The notes: a model not told the origin generated them from the sequence alone. Numbered from the stretch's first letter, positions 37,066 to 45,558 are shown. The stretch is DNA of 64,000 nt from Burkholderiaceae bacterium (GCA_026125795.1 JAHCKM010000003.1:744001-808000), one strand, 5' to 3'. Numbers and translations: made by a program.

Positions 37066-37668
37066 GTGAACTCGTTCATGAAGACACTGGCAGAACAGCG
37101 TTGGGACGACCACCGCTACTACCACCAGAGCCGCATCAACCAGAGCCTGCACCTGGTCAGCGCCATCGCGTTCTTGTGCGCCTACGCGATGTTGTTCATC
37201 GACCCCGCGCTGGCCGGGTTGCTCGGCTGGGGCGTGTCGATGGTCACGCGCCAGGCCGGACACTTCTTCTTCGAGCCCAGGGGCTTCGACCACGCGAACA
37301 ACGTGAGCCACGAGTACAAGGAAGCGGTCAAGGTGGGCTACAACCTGCAACGCAAGGTGGTGTTGATGTCCGCCTGGGCGCTCTCACCGTTGCTGCTGTG
37401 GTGGTCGCCGTCGCTGTTCGGTCTGATCGATCCGACGCCGGGAAGCGCCGGCTTCGTCCATGACGTGGGTCTGTTGTGGCTTGCGCTCGGCGTGGCCGGA
37501 CTGCTGGTGCGCGTGCTGCAGTTGATGGTGACGCGCGGCTTGGAGACCGCCTGCGTGTGGGTGGTGAAGATCCTGACCGATCCGGTCTACGACATCAGCC
37601 TGTACTGGAAGGCGCCGTACTTTTTGGCACGCGGCCAGTTGATCGACCCCGACCCGAACAAGCACTAG
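37066..37668 (+). CDS. DUF962/Mpo1-like membrane protein
   Basis: A 200-residue protein with a GTG start preceded by a strong AAGGAGG. It has three or four membrane segments. The polar motifs YYHQSRINQSLHLVSAIAF and VTRQAGHFFFEPRGF resemble the His motifs of DUF962/Mpo1 proteins; yeast Mpo1 is an iron-dependent dioxygenase of 2-hydroxy fatty acids. The assignment is tentative. Its PhoB box and neighbours suggest a part in fatty-acid or lipid changes under phosphate limitation. Its stop codon coincides with the end of the convergent aminotransferase gene. Confidence 0.72.
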   Translation: MNSFMKTLAEQRWDDHRYYHQSRINQSLHLVSAIAFLCAYAMLFIDPALAGLLGWGVSMVTRQAGHFFFEPRGFDHANNVSHEYKEAVKVGYNLQRKVVLMSAWALSPLLLWWSPSLFGLIDPTPGSAGFVHDVGLLWLALGVAGLLVRVLQLMVTRGLETACVWVVKILTDPVYDISLYWKAPYFLARGQLIDPDPNKH

Positions 37669-39330
37669 GCGCTGCGCCTCGAGAAGCGGTGGGCCAACAT
37701 CTCGCGCAGCACGCCGCGGCGGATGCCGCGGTTGGTGAGCGCCGGCATCGGCCCACCACCAGCCGTCGGCCTGCATCGCGCGCGCCGCGGCCACGAACAC
37801 CTCGAGCACCGCCTGAAAGTCGACTTCGGTGTGGTTCAGCGTGAAGATCAGTCGGCCGGTGCCGATCCAGCTCAGCGCCACGCCGTGCAGCCGCAGGTAG
37901 AACTGCAGCATCCAGTTGTAGCGCGAGGGCTCCGTGTAGAGCACCGTCCAGATGCTCGACAGGTTGGCCACGCGCACCGGCACGCCCGCGGCCTCGAGCG
38001 CGGCGTTGAAGCGTGCCGCGCGTGCGTTCCAGCGCTCGTCCAGGCCGTCGTAGAGCGCCGCCACCTCGGGGCTCTCGAGCCGGTCGAGGAACGCGCTCAT
38101 CGACGCCATCACCGCCGGGTGCGCGTTGAAGGTGCCGCGCGCGAAGCAGATGTCGGCCGGGCGTTCGTCGCGGAAGCGCTTCATCAGCGCCGCGCGCCCG
38201 CACACCACGCCCACCGGCAGCCCGCCGCCGAGCGTCTTGCCGTAGGTGACCATGTCGGCCTGCACGCCGAAGTACTCCTGCGCGCCGCCCTTGGCGAGGC
38301 GGAAGCCGACGAAGATCTCGTCGAAGATCAGCACGATGCCGCGCTCGCTGCACACCGCGCGCAGGCGCTTCAGCCAGTCCGCGTAGGCGGCGCGGTCGAC
38401 GCCGGCGCGGCGGCTGCTGTCCACCAGCGACGAGTCGCCCGGCGCACTGGCGTTCGGGTGCAGCGCCTGCAGGGGGTTGACCAGCACGCAGGCGATGTCG
38501 CGCCGGGTGCGCAGCACCGCGAGCGCACGTTCGTCCATGTCCTTGAGCGTGTAGGTCTCGCGCGGCGGCACCGGGTTGCCGGGGCCGGGCTGCACGTCCT
38601 CCCACCAGCCGTGGTAGGCGCCGCTGAAGCGCACCAGGTGGCGCCGGCCGGTGTGGTAGCGCGCCAGGCGCACCGCCTGCATCACGGCCTCGGTGCCGCT
38701 CATGTGGAACGAGACCTCGTCCAGGCCCGAGAGCGCCTTCAGGCGCTCGACGTTGCGCGCCACGCACGGGTGGTACGAGCCGAGCACCGGCCCCAGCGCA
38801 TCGGCGGATTCCACGGCCTCGCGAATGCAGGCCTTGTAGAAGTCGACGCCGAACACGTTGACGCCGTACGAACCGGTGAGGTCGTGCAGCACGTTGCCGT
38901 CGAGGTCGGTCAGCGCGGCGCCGGCGGCCGACTGCACGAACGCGCCGACGCGCAGGTGTTTGCGCAGGTGCTGCGCGTACTGGAACGGCACGCGGTAGGC
39001 GGCGGTGAACTGCAGATCGGAGATGCCGGCGCGTGCGGCGTCAGTGGCCTGCAGCGAGCGCGGGAAGCGCGCTTCGTAGCTGGCCTGCAGCCACTGCAGC
39101 GCGGCCTGGCGCCGCGCCTGCACTTCGGGCGGCGCGCCGTCGGAGCCGAAGAACTGCGCCTCGTCGTAGGCGTAGCCGGGCACCAGCGACGCCACACGCT
39201 TGGCCAATCGCGTATGGCCGGCCAGCGACGGGTGTTTGGCCGATGAAAGCTGCAGTCGGCGACGCGCCAGCACAAGCGCACCGACCAGCACCGCCGTCGC
39301 AAGTGCCGACAAGGCAAGGGTTTGACTCAT
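37665..39330 (-). CDS. Membrane-anchored class III aminotransferase, frameshifted near its end
   Basis: An N-terminal membrane segment (SQTLALSALATAVLVGALVL) precedes a PLP-fold enzyme like glutamate-1-semialdehyde aminomutase/class III transaminases: MSGTEAVMQAVRLARYHTGR, IFDEIFVGFR, and the PLP lysine in VTYGKTLGGGLPVGVV. Near 37752-37754 one extra base in a G-run throws the frame; unshifted, it would run to 37384 through the neighbouring + gene. Removing one G gives a plausible tail (PALTNRGIRRGVLREMLAHR...) ending at TAG 37665-37667. This may be a recent mutation or a sequencing error. It is divergent from psd; the substrate is unknown, possibly an amino lipid precursor. Confidence 0.8.
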
Positions 39331-39363
39331 GTGCGCTTCATACGCGCGCCGATTGACAGGACC

Positions 39364-40245
39364 ATGAACATCAAAACGATGCGCGACGGCGTGCTGCTGC
39401 ACGAAGGCCTGAACTTCGTGCTGACCAATCGCATACCGCGCCTGGCCGTCAACCGCGCGATCGGCTGGTTCAGCCGCATCGAGAGTCCATGGCTGACGCG
39501 GCTGTCGGTCGCGGTGTGGCGCTGGTTCACCGACCTCGACCTGAGCGATGCGCGCGAGCAGCGCTTTGGCAGCCTGCATGCGGTGTTCACGCGCGAGCTG
39601 CGGCCCGGCGCGCGGCCGATCGACCCGGACCGCAGCGCGCTGGTCAGCCCGTGCGACGCGATCGTGGGCGCCTGCGGCGACGTGCAGGGCCTGCGCGTGC
39701 TGCAGACCAAGGGGTTTCCGTACACGCTCGACCGGCTGTTCGGCAGCGCCGAGGCAGCGGCTCCATGGCGCAACGGCTGCTACGCGACGCTGCGCCTCAC
39801 GTCGAGCATGTACCACCGCTTCCACGCCCCGGTGGACGCGCGCATGGAACACGTGACGCACATCCGCGGTGACGCCTGGAACGTGAATCCGAGCGCCCTC
39901 AAGCGCGTGCCGGGGCTGTATTGCCTGAACGAGCGCGCGGTGATTCGGCTGCGCCTGCCTGATGGCGAGTCGCTGGCGCTGGTGCCCGTGGGCGCGATCC
40001 TGGTGGCGAGCATCCGGCTGCACGCGCCGCAACTGCACCTGCACCAGCGCTACGAGGGCGCCGACGAGATCGCCTGCGACGTGCCGCTGCACAAGGGCCA
40101 GGAACTCGGCTGGTTCGAGCACGGCTCGACCATCGTGCTGTTCGCGCCGCCGGGCTTCGTGTTGCGGCCGCACGTCGAACCCGGGCTGCGCATCCGGATG
40201 GGCGAGGCGTTGATGACGCTGCCGGTGCACGCGGCAAGCCGGTGA
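39364..40245 (+). CDS. psd: Phosphatidylserine decarboxylase
   Basis: A 293-residue proenzyme. SSMYHRFHAPVDARMEHVTH carries the catalytic-site His and the C-terminal motif HGSTIVLF contains the serine that becomes the pyruvoyl group after self-cleavage. It converts phosphatidylserine to phosphatidylethanolamine at the inner membrane. The start at MNIKTMRDGVLLHEG is favoured; an ATG at 39322 would reach into the divergent neighbour. A phosphatidylserine synthase gene lies about 2.4 kb downstream. Confidence 0.9.
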   Translation: MNIKTMRDGVLLHEGLNFVLTNRIPRLAVNRAIGWFSRIESPWLTRLSVAVWRWFTDLDLSDAREQRFGSLHAVFTRELRPGARPIDPDRSALVSPCDAIVGACGDVQGLRVLQTKGFPYTLDRLFGSAEAAAPWRNGCYATLRLTSSMYHRFHAPVDARMEHVTHIRGDAWNVNPSALKRVPGLYCLNERAVIRLRLPDGESLALVPVGAILVASIRLHAPQLHLHQRYEGADEIACDVPLHKGQELGWFEHGSTIVLFAPPGFVLRPHVEPGLRIRMGEALMTLPVHAASR

Positions 40246-40410
40246 ACGACGCGATGGGGCAGCCGATTCGCGGCGGCTGGGCGGGTGTTGACGGCCCCCC
40301 GGCCGATGTCCCAAGCTTTTCCCTCGATTTCCAACGCATTTCCACAGACCTGTCCACTGGCCCTGCGACGCCCCCACCGGTAGCATCACCAGCGTTGCCG
40401 GGGGGGCGCG

Positions 40411-40605
40411 ATGAAGCCGCAGCTGAAGTTGATCTGTGCCAGGTGCCGTGGATCGGGCTGGCTGTGCGACGAGCATCCCATGGAGCCCTGGGACCATGCC
40501 GATTGCGACGCTGCGGGCGTCGCCTGCTCCTGCAACGCGCTGGCCGCGATGCCGCACGCCGACGTGTTCGTCGAGTTCGACGGCCTCAACGAAGCGCAAG
40601 CCTGA
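40411..40605 (+). CDS. Small Cys-rich protein (zinc-finger-like)
   Basis: A 64-residue protein. Cysteines occur as CARCRGSGWLCDEHP and then CDAAGVACSCN, with a conserved-looking HPMEPWDHADC block, as in small proteins seen widely in rhizobia and Burkholderiales (CxxC...GWxCxxHPxxPW). It probably binds zinc; function unknown. It stands alone; the 165 bp upstream hold no other gene. Confidence 0.7.
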   Translation: MKPQLKLICARCRGSGWLCDEHPMEPWDHADCDAAGVACSCNALAAMPHADVFVEFDGLNEAQA

Positions 40606-40609
40606 TCCG

Positions 40610-41404
40610 CTATCCCGCCTGTCGCGGTGCCATGCGCGGCGCGGCTGACGTGGCCTTGGTGCGCGCCTTGGCCAGTGCAGGGCCGGCATAAGGTCGCCAC
40701 GCGTTCTCCGGCTGGCTCAGGCGGTCGGCGATGATGGTGAAGACACGCGCGTTCCAGCCCAGTCCGCAATGGCTGCCGTCGACCTCGATGTTTTCGGCGC
40801 ACGGTCCGCCGTCTTGCAGGCAGGTTTGCCACGCCACGATGCCGTCGCTGCGGCTGAACACCGACGTGGTGGGCACGTCGGGCGGCGTGCGCAGCTGCTT
40901 CATCAGCGCGTCGTCGTAGGCGGGCGCGCGGCCGTTGACGAGGCGGTAGACCCATGCCGCGTGCGTGTGCTCGGCCCGGCCTGCGAACGGCGTGCCCACG
41001 CTGACCACTTGTCGCACGCGTCCGCGCAGGCGCTTGGCGACCTCGCGCGCGTAGAAGCCGCCGAGGCTCCAGCCGATCAGGCTGATCGTGCGCGCGTCGC
41101 GCGCGGTCAGCGCGTGCACGTGGCGCGCCAGCTCGTCGAGCCAGGCCGTGACATCGCCGCGCGGGCCGGTGTTGAAGCCGCGCCCCCAGTCGCATGCGGC
41201 GTAGCCGAGCGTGCGGCACAGCCCCACCAGCGGGGCGGTGGAAGCCTGGTTGGCGGCCAGCCCGGGAAACACCACCACCGGATGGCCGTCGCCGCGCGGT
41301 AACGTCGCGATGTCCATCGAACGCATGCGCAGGTACTCGACGGCCGCGCGCACCGGTTCGGTTCCCAACAGCATCCAGTGCGGGGCGCGAATCGGTGTGT
41401 TCAT
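40610..41404 (-). CDS. Alpha/beta hydrolase, lipase-like
   Basis: A 264-residue protein. PVVVFPGLAANQASTAPL is the oxyanion region and LIGWSLGGFYAREVAKRL contains the nucleophile elbow GWSLGG. An aspartate (VFSRSDGIVAW) and a late histidine (VDGSHCGLGWN) complete a plausible triad. It resembles small esterases/thioesterases or PGAP1-like lipases. It follows no obvious partner; a role in lipid turnover is possible given the neighbourhood. Confidence 0.82.
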   Translation of the reverse strand: MNTPIRAPHWMLLGTEPVRAAVEYLRMRSMDIATLPRGDGHPVVVFPGLAANQASTAPLVGLCRTLGYAACDWGRGFNTGPRGDVTAWLDELARHVHALTARDARTISLIGWSLGGFYAREVAKRLRGRVRQVVSVGTPFAGRAEHTHAAWVYRLVNGRAPAYDDALMKQLRTPPDVPTTSVFSRSDGIVAWQTCLQDGGPCAENIEVDGSHCGLGWNARVFTIIADRLSQPENAWRPYAGPALAKARTKATSAAPRMAPRQAG

Positions 41405-41520
41405 GTTCCGGAGGCGACGGGTGGTTGCTGCGCTCATGGAGGCAGCCGGCGTGCCCACAACGGCACCCTCGGTCGCTCGATTCGATGTCGGAAAGCGCTG
41501 ACGTGCCGAAGGTGGGCCGC

Positions 41521-42048
41521 TCAGCGCGCCGGAGCACTGCCGTCGCCGGCGCCCAGCGCGCGCTGCATCAGCACGGTGTCGACCCAACGCCCGTGCTTGA
41601 AACCCACCGATCGCAGCGTGCCGACCGCCTCGAAGCCGAGCCGGCGGTGCAGCGCGATCGAACCGGCGTTGCGGCTGTTGCCGATCACCGCGAGCATCTG
41701 GCGCCACGGACCGCGCTCGCAGCGCTCGATCAACGCCTGCAGCAGCGCGCTGCCGATGCCGCGCCCGTCGAGCCCTTGTGCGACGTAGACCGAGTCTTCC
41801 ACCGTGAAGCGATAGGCGGGCCGCGGGCGGTAGGCGGTGGCATAGGCGTAACCCAGCACGTGGCCGTCGAGCTCGGCGGCGAGGTACGGCAGGCCCGCCT
41901 TCAGCACCGCGGCGCGTCGCTCGGCCATCTCGGTGACCGACGGCGGCACTTCTTCGAAGGTGGCAATGCCGTGCAGCACATGGTGCGCATAGAGCGCCTG
42001 GATTGCCGGCATGTCGGACTCGGCGGTGTCGCGGAGCAGGACGGGCAT
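41521..42048 (-). CDS. GNAT acetyltransferase, phosphinothricin acetyltransferase-like
   Basis: A 175-residue protein. IQALYAHHVLHGIATFEEVP and ATAYRPRPAYRFTVEDSVYV are typical of the PAT/YncA-type N-acetyltransferases; the acetyl-CoA loop is QGLDGRGIGSALLQALIERC. The ending KHGRWVDTVLMQRAL is also characteristic. It probably acetylates amino acids or analogues such as methionine sulfoximine. Its start overlaps the stop of the DUF1643 gene, forming a two-gene unit. Confidence 0.85.
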   Translation of the reverse strand: MPVLLRDTAESDMPAIQALYAHHVLHGIATFEEVPPSVTEMAERRAAVLKAGLPYLAAELDGHVLGYAYATAYRPRPAYRFTVEDSVYVAQGLDGRGIGSALLQALIERCERGPWRQMLAVIGNSRNAGSIALHRRLGFEAVGTLRSVGFKHGRWVDTVLMQRALGAGDGSAPAR

Positions 42049-42575
42049 CACAAAGGCTGAAGCTGGCAGGTGTAGCGCAGCAGCAGCGGATGCGCCGGCG
42101 TGCCACAGCTGCAACGCTCGAGCACCATCGGCGAGATGCCGCAGGCACGGATGATGCGGATCACCTCGTCGGCGCGCGCAAAGCCGCTGGCGTGATGGCC
42201 CCAGGCGCACACCACGTGGCCGCCGCCGCGGTGCGTGGCCCGGGCCGTGGTCTCGATCCAGTCGTCGTTGAGCGGCCCGACCGGGTAGCCGGCCGCACGC
42301 AGGTCCTTGGGGTAGCGCGCCGCATGCGCGTACAGGTTCACCACGTCGATGCCGGCATAGCCAAAGCGCTTGGCAAAGCCCATGCACTTGCGGATCGTCG
42401 CATCGTCGACCGTGTCGTCGGCAAGACTGGGGTTGAGCATCACGAAGCACAAGGTGCCGCGCCCGAAGTGCCACGCGCGGCTCAGGTGGTAGCGGTAGCG
42501 CCGGTCATGGCTGAACACGGCGCTGCGGATGACGTCGTCGGTGTCGTCGGTCGGGTGAGGGCGTGTCGCGAGCAT
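42048..42575 (-). CDS. DUF1643 protein
   Basis: A 175-residue protein with the family blocks SHDRRYRYHLSRAWHF, CFVMLNPSLADDTVDDATIRK and VNLYAHAARYPKDL. DUF1643 members are often close to mobile or defence loci but have no settled function. The C-terminal CSCGTPAHPLLL is a typical ending. It is translationally coupled to the acetyltransferase gene that follows on the minus strand. Confidence 0.82.
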   Translation of the reverse strand: MLATRPHPTDDTDDVIRSAVFSHDRRYRYHLSRAWHFGRGTLCFVMLNPSLADDTVDDATIRKCMGFAKRFGYAGIDVVNLYAHAARYPKDLRAAGYPVGPLNDDWIETTARATHRGGGHVVCAWGHHASGFARADEVIRIIRACGISPMVLERCSCGTPAHPLLLRYTCQLQPL

Positions 42576-42689
42576 CGGCCGACACTGTGCCAAAAGTCGG
42601 CCGCCGCTCGCGTTACACGCTGTGACGGTTCTCGGGATACGCGGCGGGCGGGTCCGGGCGGCGCGGGGCGCGGAGGGCGCTTTCGGCCC

Positions 42690-43361
42690 ATGAGCGATAC
42701 TGCCCGCGCATCGCTTGCCCGAGTCATGCCTATGGCTGCCACCGACACGCCGCGCAAACCGTTCTCGATGATCCGCGAGTTCCATCTCGCCGACTGGTTC
42801 ACGCTCGGCAACGCGATCTGCGGCACCGGCGCGCTGTTCTCGGTGATGACCTACCTGCAGGTGCAGGACGTGCGCCACATCCACTTCGCCTGCGCACTGG
42901 TGCTGGCGGCGCTGGTGTTTGACGTGCTCGACGGCCGCATCGCGCGCTGGCGGCAGAAGAGCTCGGCGCTGGGCCGCGAGCTCGACTCGCTGGCCGACGT
43001 GATCTCGTTCGGCGTGGCGCCCGCGGTGATCGCCTACGGTTGCGGCATGCAGGGCCTGTACGACCGCATCGTGCTCGGCTACTTCGTCGCCTGCGGCGTG
43101 TCGCGCCTGGCACGCTTCAACGTGACGGCCGAGGCGCTCTCCGGCGGCACCGGCAAGGTGAAGTACTTTGAAGGCACGCCGATCCCGAGCTCGATCCTCC
43201 TGGTGTTCGTGCTCGCGGCTGCGGCGGCCTCGGGCGCCATCGGCGACCAACTGTGGTGGGGTGCGCTGAAGCTGGGCGGCTTCACGCTGCACCCGCTGGT
43301 GCTGCTGTTCGCGCTGTCGGGCTCGCTGATGATCAGCCGCATCCGCATACCCAAGCTTTGA
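42690..43361 (+). CDS. pssA: CDP-diacylglycerol-serine O-phosphatidyltransferase
   Basis: A protein of about 223 residues, shorter if one of the ATGs at 42726 or 42732 is used. The CDP-alcohol phosphatidyltransferase motif D-G-x2-A-R-x8-G-x3-D-x3-D is seen in DVLDGRIARWRQKSSALGRE followed by LDSLADVISF. Several membrane segments follow. Its likely product, phosphatidylserine, is the substrate of the psd product encoded at 39364-40245. An SD-like GGAGGG lies before the ATG at 42690. Confidence 0.87.
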   Translation: MSDTARASLARVMPMAATDTPRKPFSMIREFHLADWFTLGNAICGTGALFSVMTYLQVQDVRHIHFACALVLAALVFDVLDGRIARWRQKSSALGRELDSLADVISFGVAPAVIAYGCGMQGLYDRIVLGYFVACGVSRLARFNVTAEALSGGTGKVKYFEGTPIPSSILLVFVLAAAAASGAIGDQLWWGALKLGGFTLHPLVLLFALSGSLMISRIRIPKL

Positions 43362-43416
43362 GCGCCGCGCGGACCCGTCGGCCTCCAGGTGAGCAAGCAG
43401 GGTGCCGCAGGTCGTT

Positions 43417-43782
43417 TCAGTGCAGCGGCTGCAGGATGCGCCGGAAGCGGTCGATGTCGAGCGGCTTGTGCAGCAAGTAGTCGATGCCGGCCTGCTCGGC
43501 GGCCCGTTCGTCGTCGACCCCCTGGGAGCCGGTGACGGCGATCACCACCAAGGAATGGTCGTGCGTGGCGCGCAGGCTGCGCGCCAGATCGATGCCGCTT
43601 GCGCCGGGCAGCCCGAGGTCGAGGATCACGCACAACGGCGAGTGCTCCGCGATCACCGCATGGGCCTGCTCGGCGCTGGCTGCCGTGTGGACGCGATAGC
43701 CGTCCAGCTCGACCAGCGACTTCAGCGCCTCGCGTGCCTCTGGGTCGTCCTCGACGATGACCACAGGCACTTCTTCGGTCAT
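43417..43782 (-). CDS. Single-domain response regulator
   Basis: A 121-residue receiver domain without output domain. The acidic pair is in VVIVEDDPEAREAL, the phosphorylated aspartate in CVILDLGLPGASG, then VVIAVTGSQG and the lysine in LLHKPLD. It probably passes phosphate within a relay or controls a partner by contact. No histidine kinase is adjacent. An upstream ATG at 43821 is possible. Confidence 0.87.
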   Translation of the reverse strand: MTEEVPVVIVEDDPEAREALKSLVELDGYRVHTAASAEQAHAVIAEHSPLCVILDLGLPGASGIDLARSLRATHDHSLVVIAVTGSQGVDDERAAEQAGIDYLLHKPLDIDRFRRILQPLH

Positions 43783-43908
43783 CGCGGTGCGGGGTTCGTT
43801 GCGGGGCAGCCAGGCGTCCATGAGGAAGTGGTGGCGGTGATGGGTTGATCGGGCAATGGCAATTGCTGTGCCCAGACCCCAGGCCGTGGTGCCGGCCCCA
43901 AAGAAGAA

Positions 43909-43963
43909 CCGGCCAGGTTCTGGCCGGGCCGGTTGGAAGAACGGCCCGGCTCTTTCCGGGCCG
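43909..43963 (-). terminator. Two strong hairpins, terminator-like
   Basis: CGGCCCGG (43942-43949) pairs with CCGGGCCG (43956-43963), and CCGGCC (43909-43914) with GGCCGG (43922-43927). Read on the minus strand, the first stem is followed by TTCTTCC, so it can act as a terminator for the gene at 43983-44354. Confidence 0.5.
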
Positions 43964-43982
43964 GTCGGGTCCGCCGCTCGGA

Positions 43983-44354
43983 TCAGTAGCGGCGACGGTC
44001 GTGGCGATCGTGGCGGTTCGGGATGCCGTCGCCGTCGCGGTCCCACACCGGGTTGTACAGGCGGTCATGGCGATTGGGGATGCCGTCGCCGTCGCGGTCC
44101 CAGCGCGTGGGCTGGCGATAGCCGCGGTGATGGTCGTACACCGGAACCCGCACCGGCGCCGGGTAGACGACCGGCGTCGGGCGCACCACCGGCACCAAGA
44201 CCGGGGCAGGCCGGATGATGGCCGGGGCGGGAAACACGGGGCCGTTGGAACCGATGGTGACCGACCAGCTGACGTCGGCGGCCTGGGCGGCCCCCGCACC
44301 CAACACGCCCGTCAGGGCCAGTGCGGCAGTGGCGAGAAGTCGGGTCTTGTTCAT
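43983..44354 (-). CDS. Secreted protein with Pro/Val-rich region and DRDGDGIPN calcium-type repeats
   Basis: A 123-residue protein with an SD-like CAGGAG upstream. The signal peptide is residues 1-27 (MNKTRLLATAALALTGVL, then AGAAQA). The middle is a Pro-Val-Arg repeat (VFPAPAIIRPAPVLVPVVRP). The C-terminal part has two copies of WDRDGDGIPNRHDR, like thrombospondin type 3/calcium-binding loops. Similar small secreted proteins occur in betaproteobacteria with unknown roles. Confidence 0.82.
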   Translation of the reverse strand: MNKTRLLATAALALTGVLGAGAAQAADVSWSVTIGSNGPVFPAPAIIRPAPVLVPVVRPTPVVYPAPVRVPVYDHHRGYRQPTRWDRDGDGIPNRHDRLYNPVWDRDGDGIPNRHDRHDRRRY

Positions 44355-44436
44355 GCGTTGCTCCTGGTGTGCGACCTTGCCGGCCGCACTGCCACAACGG
44401 GCCGGCTGCGGGCGCCGACCACCGGGCAACGTCAAC

Positions 44437-44456
44437 GCTGCGTAAAGCTGCGTGAA
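44437..44456. promoter_or_regulatory. Tandem decamer, possible operator
   Basis: GCTGCGTAAAGCTGCGTGAA consists of two copies of GCTGCGT.AA in 10-bp phase, about 80 bp upstream of the secreted-protein gene on the minus strand. On that strand TTGACG follows it. Such direct repeats resemble response-regulator sites; no factor can be named. Confidence 0.3.
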
Positions 44457-44474
44457 GCGCGCGGGGCAGCCTTG

Positions 44475-44936
44475 TTACGACTCCGCTGCGGGCGGTGGCT
44501 GCTCTTCGTGCTTCAGTGGCGTCAGCAGCCAGAGCGTGAGGAACGTGAACAGTGAAATGATCACGGCCACGTCGAAGGCGCCGAGGCCCACGGCCGCACC
44601 GGTGGCACCGGTGGCCCACAAGCTCGCCGCCGTGGCGGTGCCGCGCACCGAGCCGCGGTCCTTCAGGATGGCGCCGCCGCCGATGAACCCCATGCCGGTC
44701 ATCAGTCCCTCGATGATGCGCGCCGTGCCTTCCGGGTGGCCGGCGAGCATCAGTTCCGTGGCTTGCACGATGCCGCAGGTGGCGATGGCCACCAGCGGAA
44801 ACGTGCGCACCCCGGCGCTGCGCTCGTGGCGTTCGCGGTTCCATCCGATCGGCAAGGCGAGCAGGTAGGCCACCGAGAGCGCGATCAGGTGCGGCAGCAC
44901 CCGGAACTCGAGATCCGTGCCGAGCAGCGACAGCAT
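44475..44936 (-). CDS. MgtC/SapB family membrane protein
   Basis: A 153-residue membrane protein with four or so segments. ALPIGWNRERHERSAGVRTF, MTGMGFIGGGAILKDRG and TAASLWATGATGAAVGLGAF define the MgtC N-terminal domain. The soluble C-terminal domain of virulence-type MgtC is absent, so this is the short MgtC-like kind. MgtC proteins are linked to Mg2+ limitation and to modulation of the F-type ATP synthase. The start MLSLLGTDLEF is chosen over an upstream ATG (44987). Confidence 0.88.
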   Translation of the reverse strand: MLSLLGTDLEFRVLPHLIALSVAYLLALPIGWNRERHERSAGVRTFPLVAIATCGIVQATELMLAGHPEGTARIIEGLMTGMGFIGGGAILKDRGSVRGTATAASLWATGATGAAVGLGAFDVAVIISLFTFLTLWLLTPLKHEEQPPPAAES

Positions 44937-45034
44937 GCGGACCTCAGTCGGCGCGGGGCCGCTCCCGGGAAAGCGGCTTGCGGCCAACGCGCCTGGCAGG
45001 GGCCGCGAGCCAGGCGTGCCTGGAAACGGTCATG

Positions 45035-45472
45035 TCACGCGTCGATGCGGATCAGCGCGAGGCCGCTGTTTGCATCGTGCACGCGGCGCAGGTGGGCGGG
45101 CGACTCGATCAGCAGCACTTCCAGCGTCGGCCGCACCTGCGCCTCGAGCAGGTGGCCGCCCACCGTGCTGCCGTCGCGCCGACCGAGCACGACATGCACA
45201 TGCACCTTGGGTGCCTTGCCGTCGAGCGCGATGTCCCCCACCAGCGACAAGACCTCGACCTGCTCGTCGACCGCGATGCGGTCGTACTCCTTGCGCTCCC
45301 AGTTGAAGTAGCCGAGCGTGGCGCCTTGGAACGCGCCGATCGCGGTCAGGCGGCTGGCGCTGAGATCGTGATCGGCGGCAAAGGCCTGCAGGGTCGACAT
45401 CACTTCGTCGCCCGCATCGAACACCAGCGCGATCGTGCGCTCGGGGGCGTCGTTGATGACTTTGGCTTTCAT
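45035..45472 (-). CDS. PPC (DUF296) domain protein
   Basis: A 145-residue protein of the plants-and-prokaryotes-conserved family. FDAGDEVMSTLQAFAADH, LTAIGAFQGATLGYFNW and the His motif KVHVHVVLGRRDGSTVGGHL are diagnostic. Bacterial members form trimers and may bind metal or nucleic acid; function is not settled. A single gene unit between mgtC and the tandem repeats. Confidence 0.87.
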   Translation of the reverse strand: MKAKVINDAPERTIALVFDAGDEVMSTLQAFAADHDLSASRLTAIGAFQGATLGYFNWERKEYDRIAVDEQVEVLSLVGDIALDGKAPKVHVHVVLGRRDGSTVGGHLLEAQVRPTLEVLLIESPAHLRRVHDANSGLALIRIDA

Positions 45473-45558
45473 GGGTGGCCTCTCGCCGCCGAAGATAGCG
45501 GCGGCGCGGCGTGCGCACGATCGTCCGGCGCCGCATCGTGCTGTAGGACGGGAGCACC

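Noticed and set aside
37384-40689. 1101-residue minus-strand frame spanning aminotransferase, psd and the Mpo1-like gene
   Set aside because: Only the middle part is aminotransferase-like. The rest is antisense to psd or results from the frameshift near 37753.
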